Of a stretch of DNA of 6,283 bases, positions 1 through 5,912 are shown one piece after another. Location of the stretch: contig DATKDQ010000248.1 in assembly GCA_035544635.1 (NCBI GenBank), forward strand, positions 1-6,283. The letters are read 5' to 3'. Numbering within the stretch: the stretch's first letter is position 1; every line of letters starts with the position of its first letter. The position numbers and the translations under genes were made by a program. The notes under the pieces are model-generated. The model saw only the letters and a program-made list of their open reading frames with translations, searched no databases and had not been told where the DNA came from. This DNA comes from DATAFT01 sp035544635 (GTDB taxonomy: Bacteria; Acidobacteriota; Thermoanaerobaculia; Multivoradales; Multivoraceae).

Positions 1-366
1 GATCATGGGCTCGCTGATCCAGGTCCCGCTCTCGTGCCGGCGCCGGGTCGCCGCGCAGGCGCGGATGACCGCCTCGAACGCGGTGTCGAACCGGACGTCG
101 AAGCGGCGGGACCGGATCACCTTCGCGAGCGATCGGCCGACGTGGAGCTGCGACGGCCGCAGGACGAAGCGCGGATCGGGGCTGAACCAGAACATGGGGT
201 CGTCCACCTCGCCCAGCGGCCAGGGGAAGACGCCGCCGCGATAGGCCGCGAGCAGACGCTCCGGCGCGAGGTCTCCGCCCACCGCGAGCAGGCCGCTGGC
301 GTGGGCCAGCTCCGCGGGAGGAAAGACCGGGTCGGGGCCGAGCCAGAATGGGCCGCGCAGCACCAT
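1..366 (-). CDS. aat: Leucyl/phenylalanyl-tRNA--protein transferase, N-terminal part (runs off left edge)
   Basis: Aat moves Leu or Phe from aminoacyl-tRNA onto the N-terminal Arg/Lys of proteins, marking them for ClpS/ClpAP degradation in the cytoplasm (known for the family). Reading the minus strand from ATG 366 gives 122 open codons to the window edge, about half of the usual 210-240 residues. Recognisable family blocks in order are GPFWLGPDPVFPP near the N-terminus, GLLAVGGDLAPERLLAAYR, GGVFPWP, the block PMFWFSPDPRFVL around residues 57-69, then the SRRFDVRFDTAF and TWISEPMI stretches. The start is fixed by an in-frame TAG four codons upstream (376-378); the only alternative is GTG at 363. 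No Shine-Dalgarno precedes the ATG, and TAGCAT lies 6 nt upstream, so the message may be leaderless. It is divergent from the MaoC gene. The C-terminus is outside the window. The family call is secure from these motifs. Confidence 0.93.
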   Translation of the reverse strand, partial: MVLRGPFWLGPDPVFPPAELAHASGLLAVGGDLAPERLLAAYRGGVFPWPLGEVDDPMFWFSPDPRFVLRPSQLHVGRSLAKVIRSRRFDVRFDTAFEAVIRACAATRRRHESGTWISEPMI

Positions 367-372
367 GGAGAG

Positions 373-378
373 ATGCTA
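373..378 (-). promoter_or_regulatory. Possible -10 element for aat
   Basis: On the minus strand TAGCAT (4 of 6 to TATAAT, with the key T1, A2 and T6) ends 6 nt before the aat ATG, the right distance for transcription to begin at the start codon. There is no -35 match at 16-18 bp; the nearest TTGGAG lies 22 bp upstream, which is too far. It is offered only because the gene also lacks a ribosome binding site. Confidence 0.25.
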
Positions 379-406
379 CACAGTGGAGCTCGAGAGGTCG
401 CTCCAA

Positions 407-420
407 CCGCGCAGGCGCGG
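407..420. repeat. Short perfect palindrome in the aat/MaoC divergent gap
   Basis: CCGCGC, then AG, then GCGCGG forms a 14-bp perfect inverted repeat between the two divergent genes. An overlapping CGGCG/CGCCG pair (418-422 and 428-432) follows. It could be an operator or chance in GC-rich DNA; nothing else in the gap at 367-474 decides this. Confidence 0.25.
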
Positions 421-444
421 CGCGCATCGCCGGCCAAGACCCGC

Positions 445-470
445 TAAGATCGTGGCCACGCTCTGGAGGA
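445..470 (+). promoter_or_regulatory. Candidate -10 and ribosome binding site of the MaoC operon
   Basis: TAAGAT at 445-450 is a 4/6 match to the sigma70 -10 box, without a matching -35. The purine-rich GGAGGA at 465-470 lies 4 nt before the ATG at 475 and is a convincing Shine-Dalgarno that supports that start. The -10 is tentative; the ribosome binding site is the firm part. Confidence 0.45.
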
Positions 471-474
471 CGCG

Positions 475-948
475 ATGTCAGGTCTGTACTTCGAGGAGCT
501 CGAGATCGGCCAGGTCTTCGAGCACGCCCTGCGCCGGACGGTGAGCGAGTACGACAACATCCTGTTCTCGGCGCTCACCCACAACCCGCAGCCGCTTCAC
601 CTCGACGCCGAGTTCGCCAAGGACACCGAGTTCGGGCAGCGGCTGGTCAACAGCCTGTTCACGCTCGGGCTCATGGTCGGGGTCTCGGTCGGCGACACCA
701 CGCTGGGCACCACCATCGCGAACCTCGGCATGACCGACGTCCGCTTCCCCAAGCCGGTCTTCCACGGCGACACGCTGCGCGCGACCAGCGTGGTGATCGA
801 GAAGCGGGAGAGCAAGTCACGCACCGACGCGGGTCTGGTGACGTTCGAACACCGCTGCTTCAATCAGCGCGGCGAGGAGGTGGCTTCGTGCAAGCGGGCC
901 GCCTTCATGCGCAAGCGGCCGGCTGGTCAGGCGGCGAGCGGAGGGTGA
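475..948 (+). CDS. MaoC-like hot-dog-fold (enoyl/mesaconyl-CoA) hydratase
   Basis: A 157-residue single hot-dog protein of the MaoC/(R)-hydratase family, which adds water to or removes it from 2-enoyl- or mesaconyl-type CoA thioesters in the cytoplasm. The N-terminus (YFEELEIGQVFEHALRRTV) is the usual lead-in. The hydratase loop is the THNPQPLHLD stretch at residues 35-44, followed by AKDTEFGQRLVNSLFTLGL, and the later FPKPVFHGDTL and EHRCFNQRGEEV strands are typical of MaoC dehydratases. His42 matches the catalytic His, but the position of the usual catalytic Asp (five residues earlier) is Asn37. The start at ATG 475 is supported by GGAGGA. The stop is 2 nt before the next ATG, so it is very probably cotranscribed and translationally coupled with the oxidoreductase. 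The family is clear; the substrate is unknown, with mesaconyl-CoA or beta-methylmalyl-CoA-like substrates the best guess. Confidence 0.9.
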   Translation: MSGLYFEELEIGQVFEHALRRTVSEYDNILFSALTHNPQPLHLDAEFAKDTEFGQRLVNSLFTLGLMVGVSVGDTTLGTTIANLGMTDVRFPKPVFHGDTLRATSVVIEKRESKSRTDAGLVTFEHRCFNQRGEEVASCKRAAFMRKRPAGQAASGG

Positions 949-950
949 TC

Positions 951-1889
951 ATGCGCATCGGGATCATGGCGGGAGCCACGCAGGGGTCGGAGGCGGCGCT
1001 CGACGGGCTTCTCGACAAGGCGGCGCGGGTCGAAGGCCAGGGGTTCGCCGCGCTCTGGATGGCGAACATCTTCGGTCTCGACGCGATCACGACGCTCGCG
1101 ATCGCGGGCACCAGGACGGCGCGGATCGAGCTCGGGACCGCGGTCGTACCCACCTACCCTCGCCACCCGGTGGCCATGGCGCAGCAGGCGCTGACCGCGC
1201 AGGCCGCGTGCGGCGGGCGCTTCGTGCTCGGCATCGGCCTCTCCCACCGCATCGTGATCGAGGACATGTTCGGGCTCTCGTTCGAGAAGCCCGCCCGCCA
1301 CATGCGCGAGTACCTCGAGGTGCTCCAGCCGCTCCTGCGCGGCGAGGAGGTGCGCTACCAGGGCGAGCTCTTCCGTGTCGCCGCGCAGTTCGCGGTGCCG
1401 GGGACGAGCGCGCCCCCCGTCCTGGTCGCCGCGCTCGGCCCGCAGATGCTCGCGCTCACCGGCCGCCTGGCCGACGGCACCATCACCTGGATGTGCGGTC
1501 CGCGCACGCTCGAGGAGCACGTCGTCCCGTCGATCGCGGCAGCCGCACGGGAGGCGGGACGCGGCGCGCCGCGGATCGTGGCCGGGCTGCCGATCGCCGT
1601 GACCAGGAACGTCGAGGAGGCGCGCCAGAAAATCGCGGTCGAGCTCCAGATCTACGGTCAGCTCCCGTCCTACCGCGCGATGCTGGACCGCGAGGGTGCA
1701 GGCGGTCCCGCCGACGTCGCGCTGGTCGGCGACGAGAACGTGCTGGCGAGCGCGCTCGATCGGCTGCGCGACGTGGGCGTCACCGACTTCGTGGCAGCGG
1801 TGGCGGCGGTGGACGGCGACGCCGAGAAGCGCACGCTCGACTTCCTGGCGTCGAGACTCGGGGCGAGCGGCGCAGCCGCCCGCTCCTGA
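951..1889 (+). CDS. Luciferase-like monooxygenase family oxidoreductase, F420-dependent type
   Basis: A 312-residue protein of the bacterial luciferase-like (LLM) TIM-barrel superfamily. The overall pattern fits the F420-dependent subgroup that includes MSMEG_4879-like proteins, which pass hydride between reduced F420 and small organic substrates; FMN use cannot be excluded. Visible features are the N-terminal strand MRIGIMAG, GFAALWMANIFGLDA at about 31-45, the block RIELGTAVVPTYPRHP followed by MAQQALTAQAACGGRFVLGIGLSH (59-99), the PPVLVAALGPQMLALTGRLADGTITW segment (155-180), and the C-terminal GDENVLASALDRLRDVGVTDF (260-280). The start at ATG 951 has GGAGGG at 940-945, within the last codons of the upstream gene, and lies 2 nt after the MaoC stop. 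The length is normal. The substrate is unknown. The gene converges on the SGNH hydrolase gene 41 nt downstream. Confidence 0.9.
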   Translation: MRIGIMAGATQGSEAALDGLLDKAARVEGQGFAALWMANIFGLDAITTLAIAGTRTARIELGTAVVPTYPRHPVAMAQQALTAQAACGGRFVLGIGLSHRIVIEDMFGLSFEKPARHMREYLEVLQPLLRGEEVRYQGELFRVAAQFAVPGTSAPPVLVAALGPQMLALTGRLADGTITWMCGPRTLEEHVVPSIAAAAREAGRGAPRIVAGLPIAVTRNVEEARQKIAVELQIYGQLPSYRAMLDREGAGGPADVALVGDENVLASALDRLRDVGVTDFVAAVAAVDGDAEKRTLDFLASRLGASGAAARS

Positions 1890-1930
1890 GGCGAGGGCGG
1901 ATCAGAGTGCGCGCCGTCGTGCCGCCGGCC

Positions 1931-2965
1931 TCACTCGAACGCCTGGACAGTGCCTTCAACCCCGCTCTCCTCGGACGGCTCGCCCTCGGGCAGAAGCGCC
2001 CGCTGCTCCAGCTCCTCGAGGATCGCCATCGCCGCGATGCGATGGGCGAGCTCCGAGGGGTGCGCGTCGAGGAACGGATCGAGGGCGAGCCGGCGCGCGT
2101 CGATCCCGAGGTAGCGCGGCAGCAGATCGACGGCGTCGATCCCCAGCTCGGCGGCCGCCGCGGTCACCGTCTCGTGGAGCGCGTGATAGCGGTAGCGGTG
2201 GTCGAGCTGCGAGTCGAAGATCGGGAAGACGACGAGCACGAACGGCGCGCCGCGCGAAGCGGCCAAATCTCGCATCTCCGCCAGGGCGCTCCGCGTCGCC
2301 TCCCAGGTCGGCTGGCCGTCGACGTAGAAGCGGTGGTAGTACGCCGCGGTGGCGCGGCGCATGCGCACGTTGTCGGCGCGGTGGAAGACGAGGCGAAAGA
2401 CGGCGCTCCGGGCGTAGAGGACGCGCTCGACCGCGGTCTCGGGCTGGCGGGGGTGAACGTCGCGGCGCAGGCGCGCGAGCTCACGCCGCTGGTGCGGCTC
2501 GGCGTCGTTCAGGCAGTAGCCCAGGACCAGCAGGTCGGGGGCGAGCCGGTCGAACCAGCGAGCGAGCGCGCCGAGCTCCTGGGTCGTGTTCCATCCGGGC
2601 CGGCTGAAGTTCACGACCTCGAACGCAGGGCTCGAAGCGGCGCGGCGAGCGCGGCGCTGGAGCTCGTCCCCCATGCGGTCCGGATAGGCGTCCTGGGGCA
2701 GAACGCCGGCGCCCCAGGCGAACGAGTCGCCGACCACCACGATGCGAAAGACGCCGGCCGGCTTTTCCTCCCTCAGCGGGCTGCCCCGATCGCGGAAGTC
2801 GGGGCGGCTCGGCGGCGAGTGGTGCCTGGTCTCGAGCCGGCCGCTCAGCAGGGGCGGGCCCGGCCATCGCGCGATGCGCAGCGCGATCTCCACCAGCACC
2901 AGCGCCAGGACCAGGCCGATGACGACGGCCGCGGCCTGGAAGAGGAGATGCTTGAGGCGGGGCAT
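1931..2965 (-). CDS. Membrane-anchored SGNH/GDSL-family hydrolase
   Basis: A 344-residue protein: a short basic N-terminus (MPRLKH), one hydrophobic segment at about residues 8-30 that should act as a signal anchor, then an SGNH hydrolase domain outside the cytoplasmic membrane. The four SGNH blocks are present: VVVGDSFAWGAG with nucleophile Ser81, the oxyanion Gly in NFSRPGWNT (Gly124), GYCLNDA with Asn153, and the C-terminal block LDAHPSELAHRIAA with Asp300 and His302. Family members hydrolyse esters or deacetylate glycans; the substrate here cannot be read from sequence. ATG 2965 is chosen because the hydrophobic anchor begins right after it. The longer open frame upstream, to 3265, reads through non-coding DNA and the start of the divergent phosphotransferase gene. 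No clear Shine-Dalgarno is seen. It is convergent with the oxidoreductase and divergent from the phosphotransferase. Confidence 0.88.
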   Translation of the reverse strand: MPRLKHLLFQAAAVVIGLVLALVLVEIALRIARWPGPPLLSGRLETRHHSPPSRPDFRDRGSPLREEKPAGVFRIVVVGDSFAWGAGVLPQDAYPDRMGDELQRRARRAASSPAFEVVNFSRPGWNTTQELGALARWFDRLAPDLLVLGYCLNDAEPHQRRELARLRRDVHPRQPETAVERVLYARSAVFRLVFHRADNVRMRRATAAYYHRFYVDGQPTWEATRSALAEMRDLAASRGAPFVLVVFPIFDSQLDHRYRYHALHETVTAAAAELGIDAVDLLPRYLGIDARRLALDPFLDAHPSELAHRIAAMAILEELEQRALLPEGEPSEESGVEGTVQAFE

Positions 2966-2996
2966 GGTGCGACCGGGTATCCCGAGGGCGGCAGGA

Positions 2997-3074
2997 GCGC
3001 GCCAGGGGACGTGATGGCGCGGGAATGATAGCCGCCGGCCACGCCGAGCCGACCCATCGCGCTCCCTGGCGCGC
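2997..3074. repeat. Long imperfect inverted repeat in a divergent intergenic region
   Basis: Arms of 21 nt at 2997-3017 and 3054-3074 are reverse complements at 18 of 21 positions, including 11 unbroken pairs (GCGCGCCAGGG against CCCTGGCGCGC). The 36-nt centre contains TATCAT on the minus strand (3025-3030), a possible -10 for the SGNH gene. The arms end sharply on the outside and no target-site duplication is evident. It could be an operator for the two divergent genes, a cruciform or RNA stem in a leader, or a tiny terminal-inverted-repeat element. Confidence 0.7.
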
Positions 3075-3075
3075 C

Positions 3076-3093
3076 GGCGCGGATATGATCGCC
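3076..3093 (+). promoter_or_regulatory. Candidate -10 for the phosphotransferase, in a repeated motif
   Basis: TATGAT at 3084-3089 is a 5/6 match to the -10 consensus, 33 nt before the phosphotransferase ATG. The surrounding GGCGCGG-nn-ATGAT-n-GCC also occurs exactly 60 nt upstream at 3016-3033, matching at 15 of 18 positions. No -35 hexamer is evident at the proper spacing for either copy, so promoter function is a weak inference. Confidence 0.3.
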
Positions 3094-3122
3094 CGCGGTC
3101 CCGGCGATCGCGCCCGCTCACC

Positions 3123-4175
3123 ATGACCTCCACCGAGCACGAGCCCACCGTCCGCGGCATCGACGCGCCGCGGGTGACGGCGTGGATCGAGGCCCACGTC
3201 GCGGGCTCGCGCCCTCCGTTCCGCTTCGAGCTGATCCCCGCCGGCCATTCCAACATGACGTTCACCGTGACCGACGAGCGCGGCGAGCGCTACGTCCTGC
3301 GCCGTCCGCCGCTGGGCGCCGTGCTCGCCACCGCGCACGACATGGGACGCGAGTTCAAGATCATCTCGGCGCTCGGGCCCACCGCCGTCCCGGTACCGCC
3401 CGCCCTCGGCCTCTGCACCGACGAGAGCGTGAACGGAGCGCCCTTCTACCTGATGGGCTTCGTCGACGGCCACGTGCTGGTCGAGACCGCCCACTCGGAG
3501 CAGCACTTCTCCCCCGCCGAGCGGCGCCGCGTCTCGGAGTCGCTGATCCAGGTGCTCGCCGACCTGCACGCGGTCGACCCCGACGCGGTGGGCCTCGGCG
3601 ATCTCGGCAGGAAGGAGGCCTACCTCGCGCGCCAGATCAAGCGCTGGCGCAAGCAGTGGGAGAGCTCGAAGACGCGCGAGCTCGAAGCGATGGAGGTGGT
3701 GGCCGCGGCGCTCGAGCGCCACATGCCCGAGCAGATCGGGGCGACCGTCGTGCACGGCGACTTCCGGCTGGGCAACTGCATCGCCGGGTACGACGCGCGG
3801 ATCGCGGCGGTGCTCGACTGGGAGCTGTGCACGCTCGGCGACCCGCTGGCCGACGTCGGCTACATCCTCAACGACTGGGTGGAGCCGGGCGAGGCGCCGT
3901 TCGGGTCGCTGACACGGCCGGGCCCGTCCGCGGCCGCGGGATTCCTGCGGCGCGACCAGATGCTCGCCTCCTACGAGCGCCTGTCGGGTCGGACCGTGCA
4001 CAACGTCGACTACTACCGGGCGTTCCAGTACTGGCGCCTCGCTGCCATCGCCGAGGGCGTCCTCGCGCGTTTTCTCAAGGGCGTGATGGGCAAGGAGGCC
4101 GACACCGACGGCATGGCGCGGCGGGTCGAGTCGCTCGCCGACGCCGCGCTGAGAATCGTGAGGACGCTCGACTGA
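3123..4175 (+). CDS. APH-fold phosphotransferase, ACAD10/11 kinase-domain type
   Basis: A 350-residue phosphotransferase of the aminoglycoside-phosphotransferase/choline-kinase fold. In order: the nucleotide loop GHSNMTF at 41-47, the strand YVLRRPP at 57-63, the helix AHDMGREFKI with Glu77, the hinge region FYLMGFVDG at 108-116, the catalytic loop HGDFRLGN (His211, Asp213, Asn218), and the metal motif LDWELCTLGDPLADVGY with Asp232. The REFKI, FYLMGFVDG and VLDWELCTLGDP segments recall the kinase domain of ACAD10/11 and of LvaA-like enzymes, known to phosphorylate 4-hydroxyacyl-CoA, more than they recall antibiotic kinases. That substrate is inference. ATG 3123 fits the family N-terminus, although no Shine-Dalgarno is visible (CCCGCTCACC precedes it). 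It is cytoplasmic. The PIG-L gene follows after 45 nt, probably in the same transcript. No antibiotic resistance role should be assumed. Confidence 0.88.
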   Translation: MTSTEHEPTVRGIDAPRVTAWIEAHVAGSRPPFRFELIPAGHSNMTFTVTDERGERYVLRRPPLGAVLATAHDMGREFKIISALGPTAVPVPPALGLCTDESVNGAPFYLMGFVDGHVLVETAHSEQHFSPAERRRVSESLIQVLADLHAVDPDAVGLGDLGRKEAYLARQIKRWRKQWESSKTRELEAMEVVAAALERHMPEQIGATVVHGDFRLGNCIAGYDARIAAVLDWELCTLGDPLADVGYILNDWVEPGEAPFGSLTRPGPSAAAGFLRRDQMLASYERLSGRTVHNVDYYRAFQYWRLAAIAEGVLARFLKGVMGKEADTDGMARRVESLADAALRIVRTLD

Positions 4176-4206
4176 CCAGGGGAGAGACCCGGTCGCCGCG
4201 TCAAGG

Positions 4207-4214
4207 GGAGGAGG
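4207..4214 (+). promoter_or_regulatory. Strong ribosome binding site that sets the PIG-L start
   Basis: GGAGGAGG lies 6 nt before ATG 4221. The alternative in-frame TTG at 4215 directly abuts this site and would leave no spacing, so ATG 4221 is the better start. Confidence 0.75.
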
Positions 4215-4220
4215 TTGCCG

Positions 4221-5090
4221 ATGGATCGTAGAGAGCTTCTCATCTCCAGGGCTTTCGTCGGCGCAGCCGCGATCGCCCTCTGCGCGCTCGCGCTCCCGCC
4301 CTACTCCGCCACCGCCCAGGTAGCGGTCGCCGAGCCCGAGTACACGGGGACCGACCGCATCGAGGACTGGGAGGACAAGACCATCCTCATCGTCGCTCCG
4401 CATCCCGACGACGACACCTTCACCTCGGGCGGGACCCTGGCGCTGCTGGCGCCGAAGAACCGCATCCACGTCCTGATCTACACCTCGGACAACGCCGGCT
4501 CGCGCGATCCGTCGATGACGCACCAGCGCCTGGCCGCGATCCGCAAGGCCGAGGAGGAGGAGGCGTGCCGGATCCTCGGCATCCCGGTCGGAAACATCAC
4601 CTGGCTCGGCTACGACGACGGCATGCTCGAGTACGTCGACCGCCGCGAGCTCACCAAGCAGGTGGCCGCCGAGATCCGACGCCTGCGGCCCGACGCCGTC
4701 TTCTCGGTCGACCCGGGCGCGCCCTACGAGCAGTGGCACAAGAGCGACCACCGCACCGGCGGCTACATCACCGCCGACGCCCTGCGCGCCGCCGAGTGGC
4801 GACTCTACTTCCCGGAGCTCGAGGCCCAGGGGCTCGCGCCCTGGGACGTGCCGGTGGTCTTCCTCTACTATTCGGCGCAGCCCAACTACACGGTCGACAT
4901 CACCGCCGTGATCGACCACAAGGTGCGCGCGGCGGCCGCCCACTCCAGCCAGTTCGGCGTCCTGGTCGATCGCTACGACGAGGAGCGCGCCAAGGAGCTG
5001 CGGCCCGAGCTCGAACGCATGCTCAAGGGACGGGCGCCGATGGAGAACGGCCGCTACGTCGAGCGCTTCCGCCGGTCCGAGGCGTATTGA
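4221..5090 (+). CDS. Exported PIG-L/LmbE-family N-acetylglucosamine-type deacetylase
   Basis: A 289-residue zinc-dependent deacetylase of the PIG-L/LmbE/MshB family, which removes acetyl groups from N-acetylglucosamine-type sugars. The N-terminus (MDRRELLISRAFVG, then a hydrophobic stretch to about residue 27) has a twin-arginine and ends in SATA|Q, so a Tat-type signal peptide cleaved after Ala32 is likely and the enzyme should act outside the cytoplasm. The metal and catalytic motif is APHPDDDTFTSGGT: His61 and Asp64 as likely zinc ligands and Asp63 as likely general base. The third ligand is probably His177 in the HKSDHRTGG stretch. YTSDNAGSRDP and LGYDDGMLEY are also typical. It follows the phosphotransferase by 45 nt. 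The natural substrate is unknown; the signal peptide points to an envelope or extracellular glycan rather than a mycothiol-type cytosolic substrate. Confidence 0.9.
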   Translation: MDRRELLISRAFVGAAAIALCALALPPYSATAQVAVAEPEYTGTDRIEDWEDKTILIVAPHPDDDTFTSGGTLALLAPKNRIHVLIYTSDNAGSRDPSMTHQRLAAIRKAEEEEACRILGIPVGNITWLGYDDGMLEYVDRRELTKQVAAEIRRLRPDAVFSVDPGAPYEQWHKSDHRTGGYITADALRAAEWRLYFPELEAQGLAPWDVPVVFLYYSAQPNYTVDITAVIDHKVRAAAAHSSQFGVLVDRYDEERAKELRPELERMLKGRAPMENGRYVERFRRSEAY

Positions 5091-5128
5091 GCCGGGCTCG
5101 CCACCCTGAATACAGTAGGAGCTCTGCG

Positions 5129-5155
5129 GGCCGGCGCGGCACAGCCGAGCCGGCC
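5129..5155. terminator. GC-rich hairpin between convergent genes (probable bidirectional terminator)
   Basis: GGCCGGC at 5129-5135 pairs with GCCGGCC at 5149-5155. After one g-a mismatch, CGGC (5137-5140) pairs with GCCG (5144-5147) around an ACA loop, giving an 11-bp stem with one mismatch. It lies between the stop codons of the PIG-L gene (5090) and vapC (5181), which converge. There is no T-tract on either side, so it is not a textbook intrinsic terminator. Confidence 0.5.
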
Positions 5156-5180
5156 TCAACCCGGTCAGGCGTAGAGCGTC

Positions 5181-5603
5181 TCAGCTCGAGACCAGCAGGC
5201 CCTCGCGCTCCGCGGCCTCGGCAAGCCTCTCGTCCAGACACACGAACGGCAGCGTCGACGGGTCGTCCTCCGACGCCAGCAGGGCCGCCGCAAGCTGGGC
5301 CGCGTCGGCGGCCCTCAACGGATGTCTCGCCAGTAACGCCAGGGCTCGAGCGCGGACTGCCAGGAGATCCACCACCTCGTGCCAGTAGTGGGCGAGCTCC
5401 TCGAATCTCGACAGGTGCTCTCGGCGCTCCTGCCGCGACAACGCCCCCGCGCGCACCTGCCGCTCGACGGCGCCTGCCAGCTCCACGCGCGTCCATGCCC
5501 AGGTGACGATGGCGGCATCCTCCTCGAGCCATCGCCGCGCGCGATCGCTCGACGCCTCGCGTACGACGAGCGGCACCAGCGCCGAGGCATCCCAGTACCT
5601 CAC
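5181..5603 (-). CDS. vapC: PIN-domain ribonuclease toxin, VapC family
   Basis: A 140-residue PIN-domain protein of the VapC toxin type: a Mg2+-dependent endoribonuclease, neutralised by its antitoxin, that usually cleaves tRNA or rRNA. The four acidic positions of the PIN active site are visible: Asp5 in YWDASALV, Glu41 in RVELAGAV, Asp100 in RAADAAQLAAAL, and Asp124 in CLDERLAEAAEREG. All appear intact, so the toxin is probably active. The start is GTG at 5603; an in-frame TGA at 5616-5618 (the antitoxin stop) rules out anything longer. The AGGTGA before it (5613-5608) serves as a ribosome binding site 4 nt away. It lies 12 nt after the antitoxin stop in the same direction, the expected antitoxin-first order. 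It ends 90 nt from the convergent PIG-L gene. The RNA target cannot be told from sequence. Confidence 0.9.
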   Translation of the reverse strand: MRYWDASALVPLVVREASSDRARRWLEEDAAIVTWAWTRVELAGAVERQVRAGALSRQERREHLSRFEELAHYWHEVVDLLAVRARALALLARHPLRAADAAQLAAALLASEDDPSTLPFVCLDERLAEAAEREGLLVSS

Positions 5604-5615
5604 TGGCTCACCTGC

Positions 5616-5906
5616 TCACAGGCGGTCGCGACGCTCCTGGTCGAGAGCATCGAGGAGCCCGCCGGGGATCTCGAGGAACGGCCGATCCAGGATGGGCGAG
5701 GCATCGCCGGTGCCCGCCCGCACGACGCCGGAGCGGACCAAGCGCTCGCGGCGCTCGTCTCCGCCTTGCTGGTCCAGCTCGGCGATCCCGATCAGGCGCG
5801 CCACCGGCACACCGCGATCGAGGACCTCGACCTCGCCTCCCCGCCGCACCTCACGCAGGTATCGCGACAACTGAGCCTTGAGGTCGGAGACGGAGACGCG
5901 ACTCAT
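5616..5906 (-). CDS. Phd/YefM-family antitoxin (partner of the PIN toxin)
   Basis: A 96-residue antitoxin. The N-terminal half (MSRVSVSDLKAQLSRYLREV, then RRGGEVEVLDRGVPVARLIGI) is the Phd/YefM DNA-binding and dimerisation fold. The C-terminal half (DERRERLVRSG, SPILDRPFLEIPG, LLDALDQERRDRL) is low in hydrophobic core and probably folds on the toxin, with the SPILDRP/EIPGG area as the likely toxin-wrapping segment. Such antitoxins bind the PIN toxin and repress their own promoter. ATG 5906 is the natural start; no Shine-Dalgarno is present (AGTCTC precedes it), matching a leaderless transcript from the promoter at 5913-5941. vapC follows 12 nt after its stop. Pairing a Phd-type antitoxin with a PIN toxin is common in VapBC-like modules, so symbol vapB is possible but not assigned. 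Confidence 0.88.
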   Translation of the reverse strand: MSRVSVSDLKAQLSRYLREVRRGGEVEVLDRGVPVARLIGIAELDQQGGDERRERLVRSGVVRAGTGDASPILDRPFLEIPGGLLDALDQERRDRL

Positions 5907-5912
5907 GAGACT

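Noticed and set aside
1888..1936. Possible terminator hairpin between the convergent oxidoreductase and SGNH genes (GGCGG 1896-1900 with CCGCC 1922-1926, GAGG with CCTC outside)
   Set aside because: Arms are short, the loop is about 21 nt and a competing GAGTG/CACTC pairing exists; too weak to call.
1208..3028. Plus-strand 606-codon open frame across the oxidoreductase and SGNH genes
   Set aside because: Arg/Ala-rich shadow overlapping two well-supported genes, with no domain signature.
3123..4175. Antibiotic (aminoglycoside) resistance gene
   Set aside because: The fold is shared, but the REFKI, FYLMGFVDG and LDWELCTLGDP segments look like the ACAD10/11-type kinase group, not resistance kinases.
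4215..4220. TTG 4215 as the start of the PIG-L gene
   Set aside because: It abuts the Shine-Dalgarno; ATG 4221 has proper 6-nt spacing and places the RR motif near the N-terminus.
2481..5159. Very long minus-strand open frame (892 codons) across the phosphotransferase and PIG-L genes
   Set aside because: It lies antisense to two motif-rich genes, has low-complexity Arg/Gly/Asp/Val-rich sequence and no recognisable domain; such shadows are common in GC-rich DNA.
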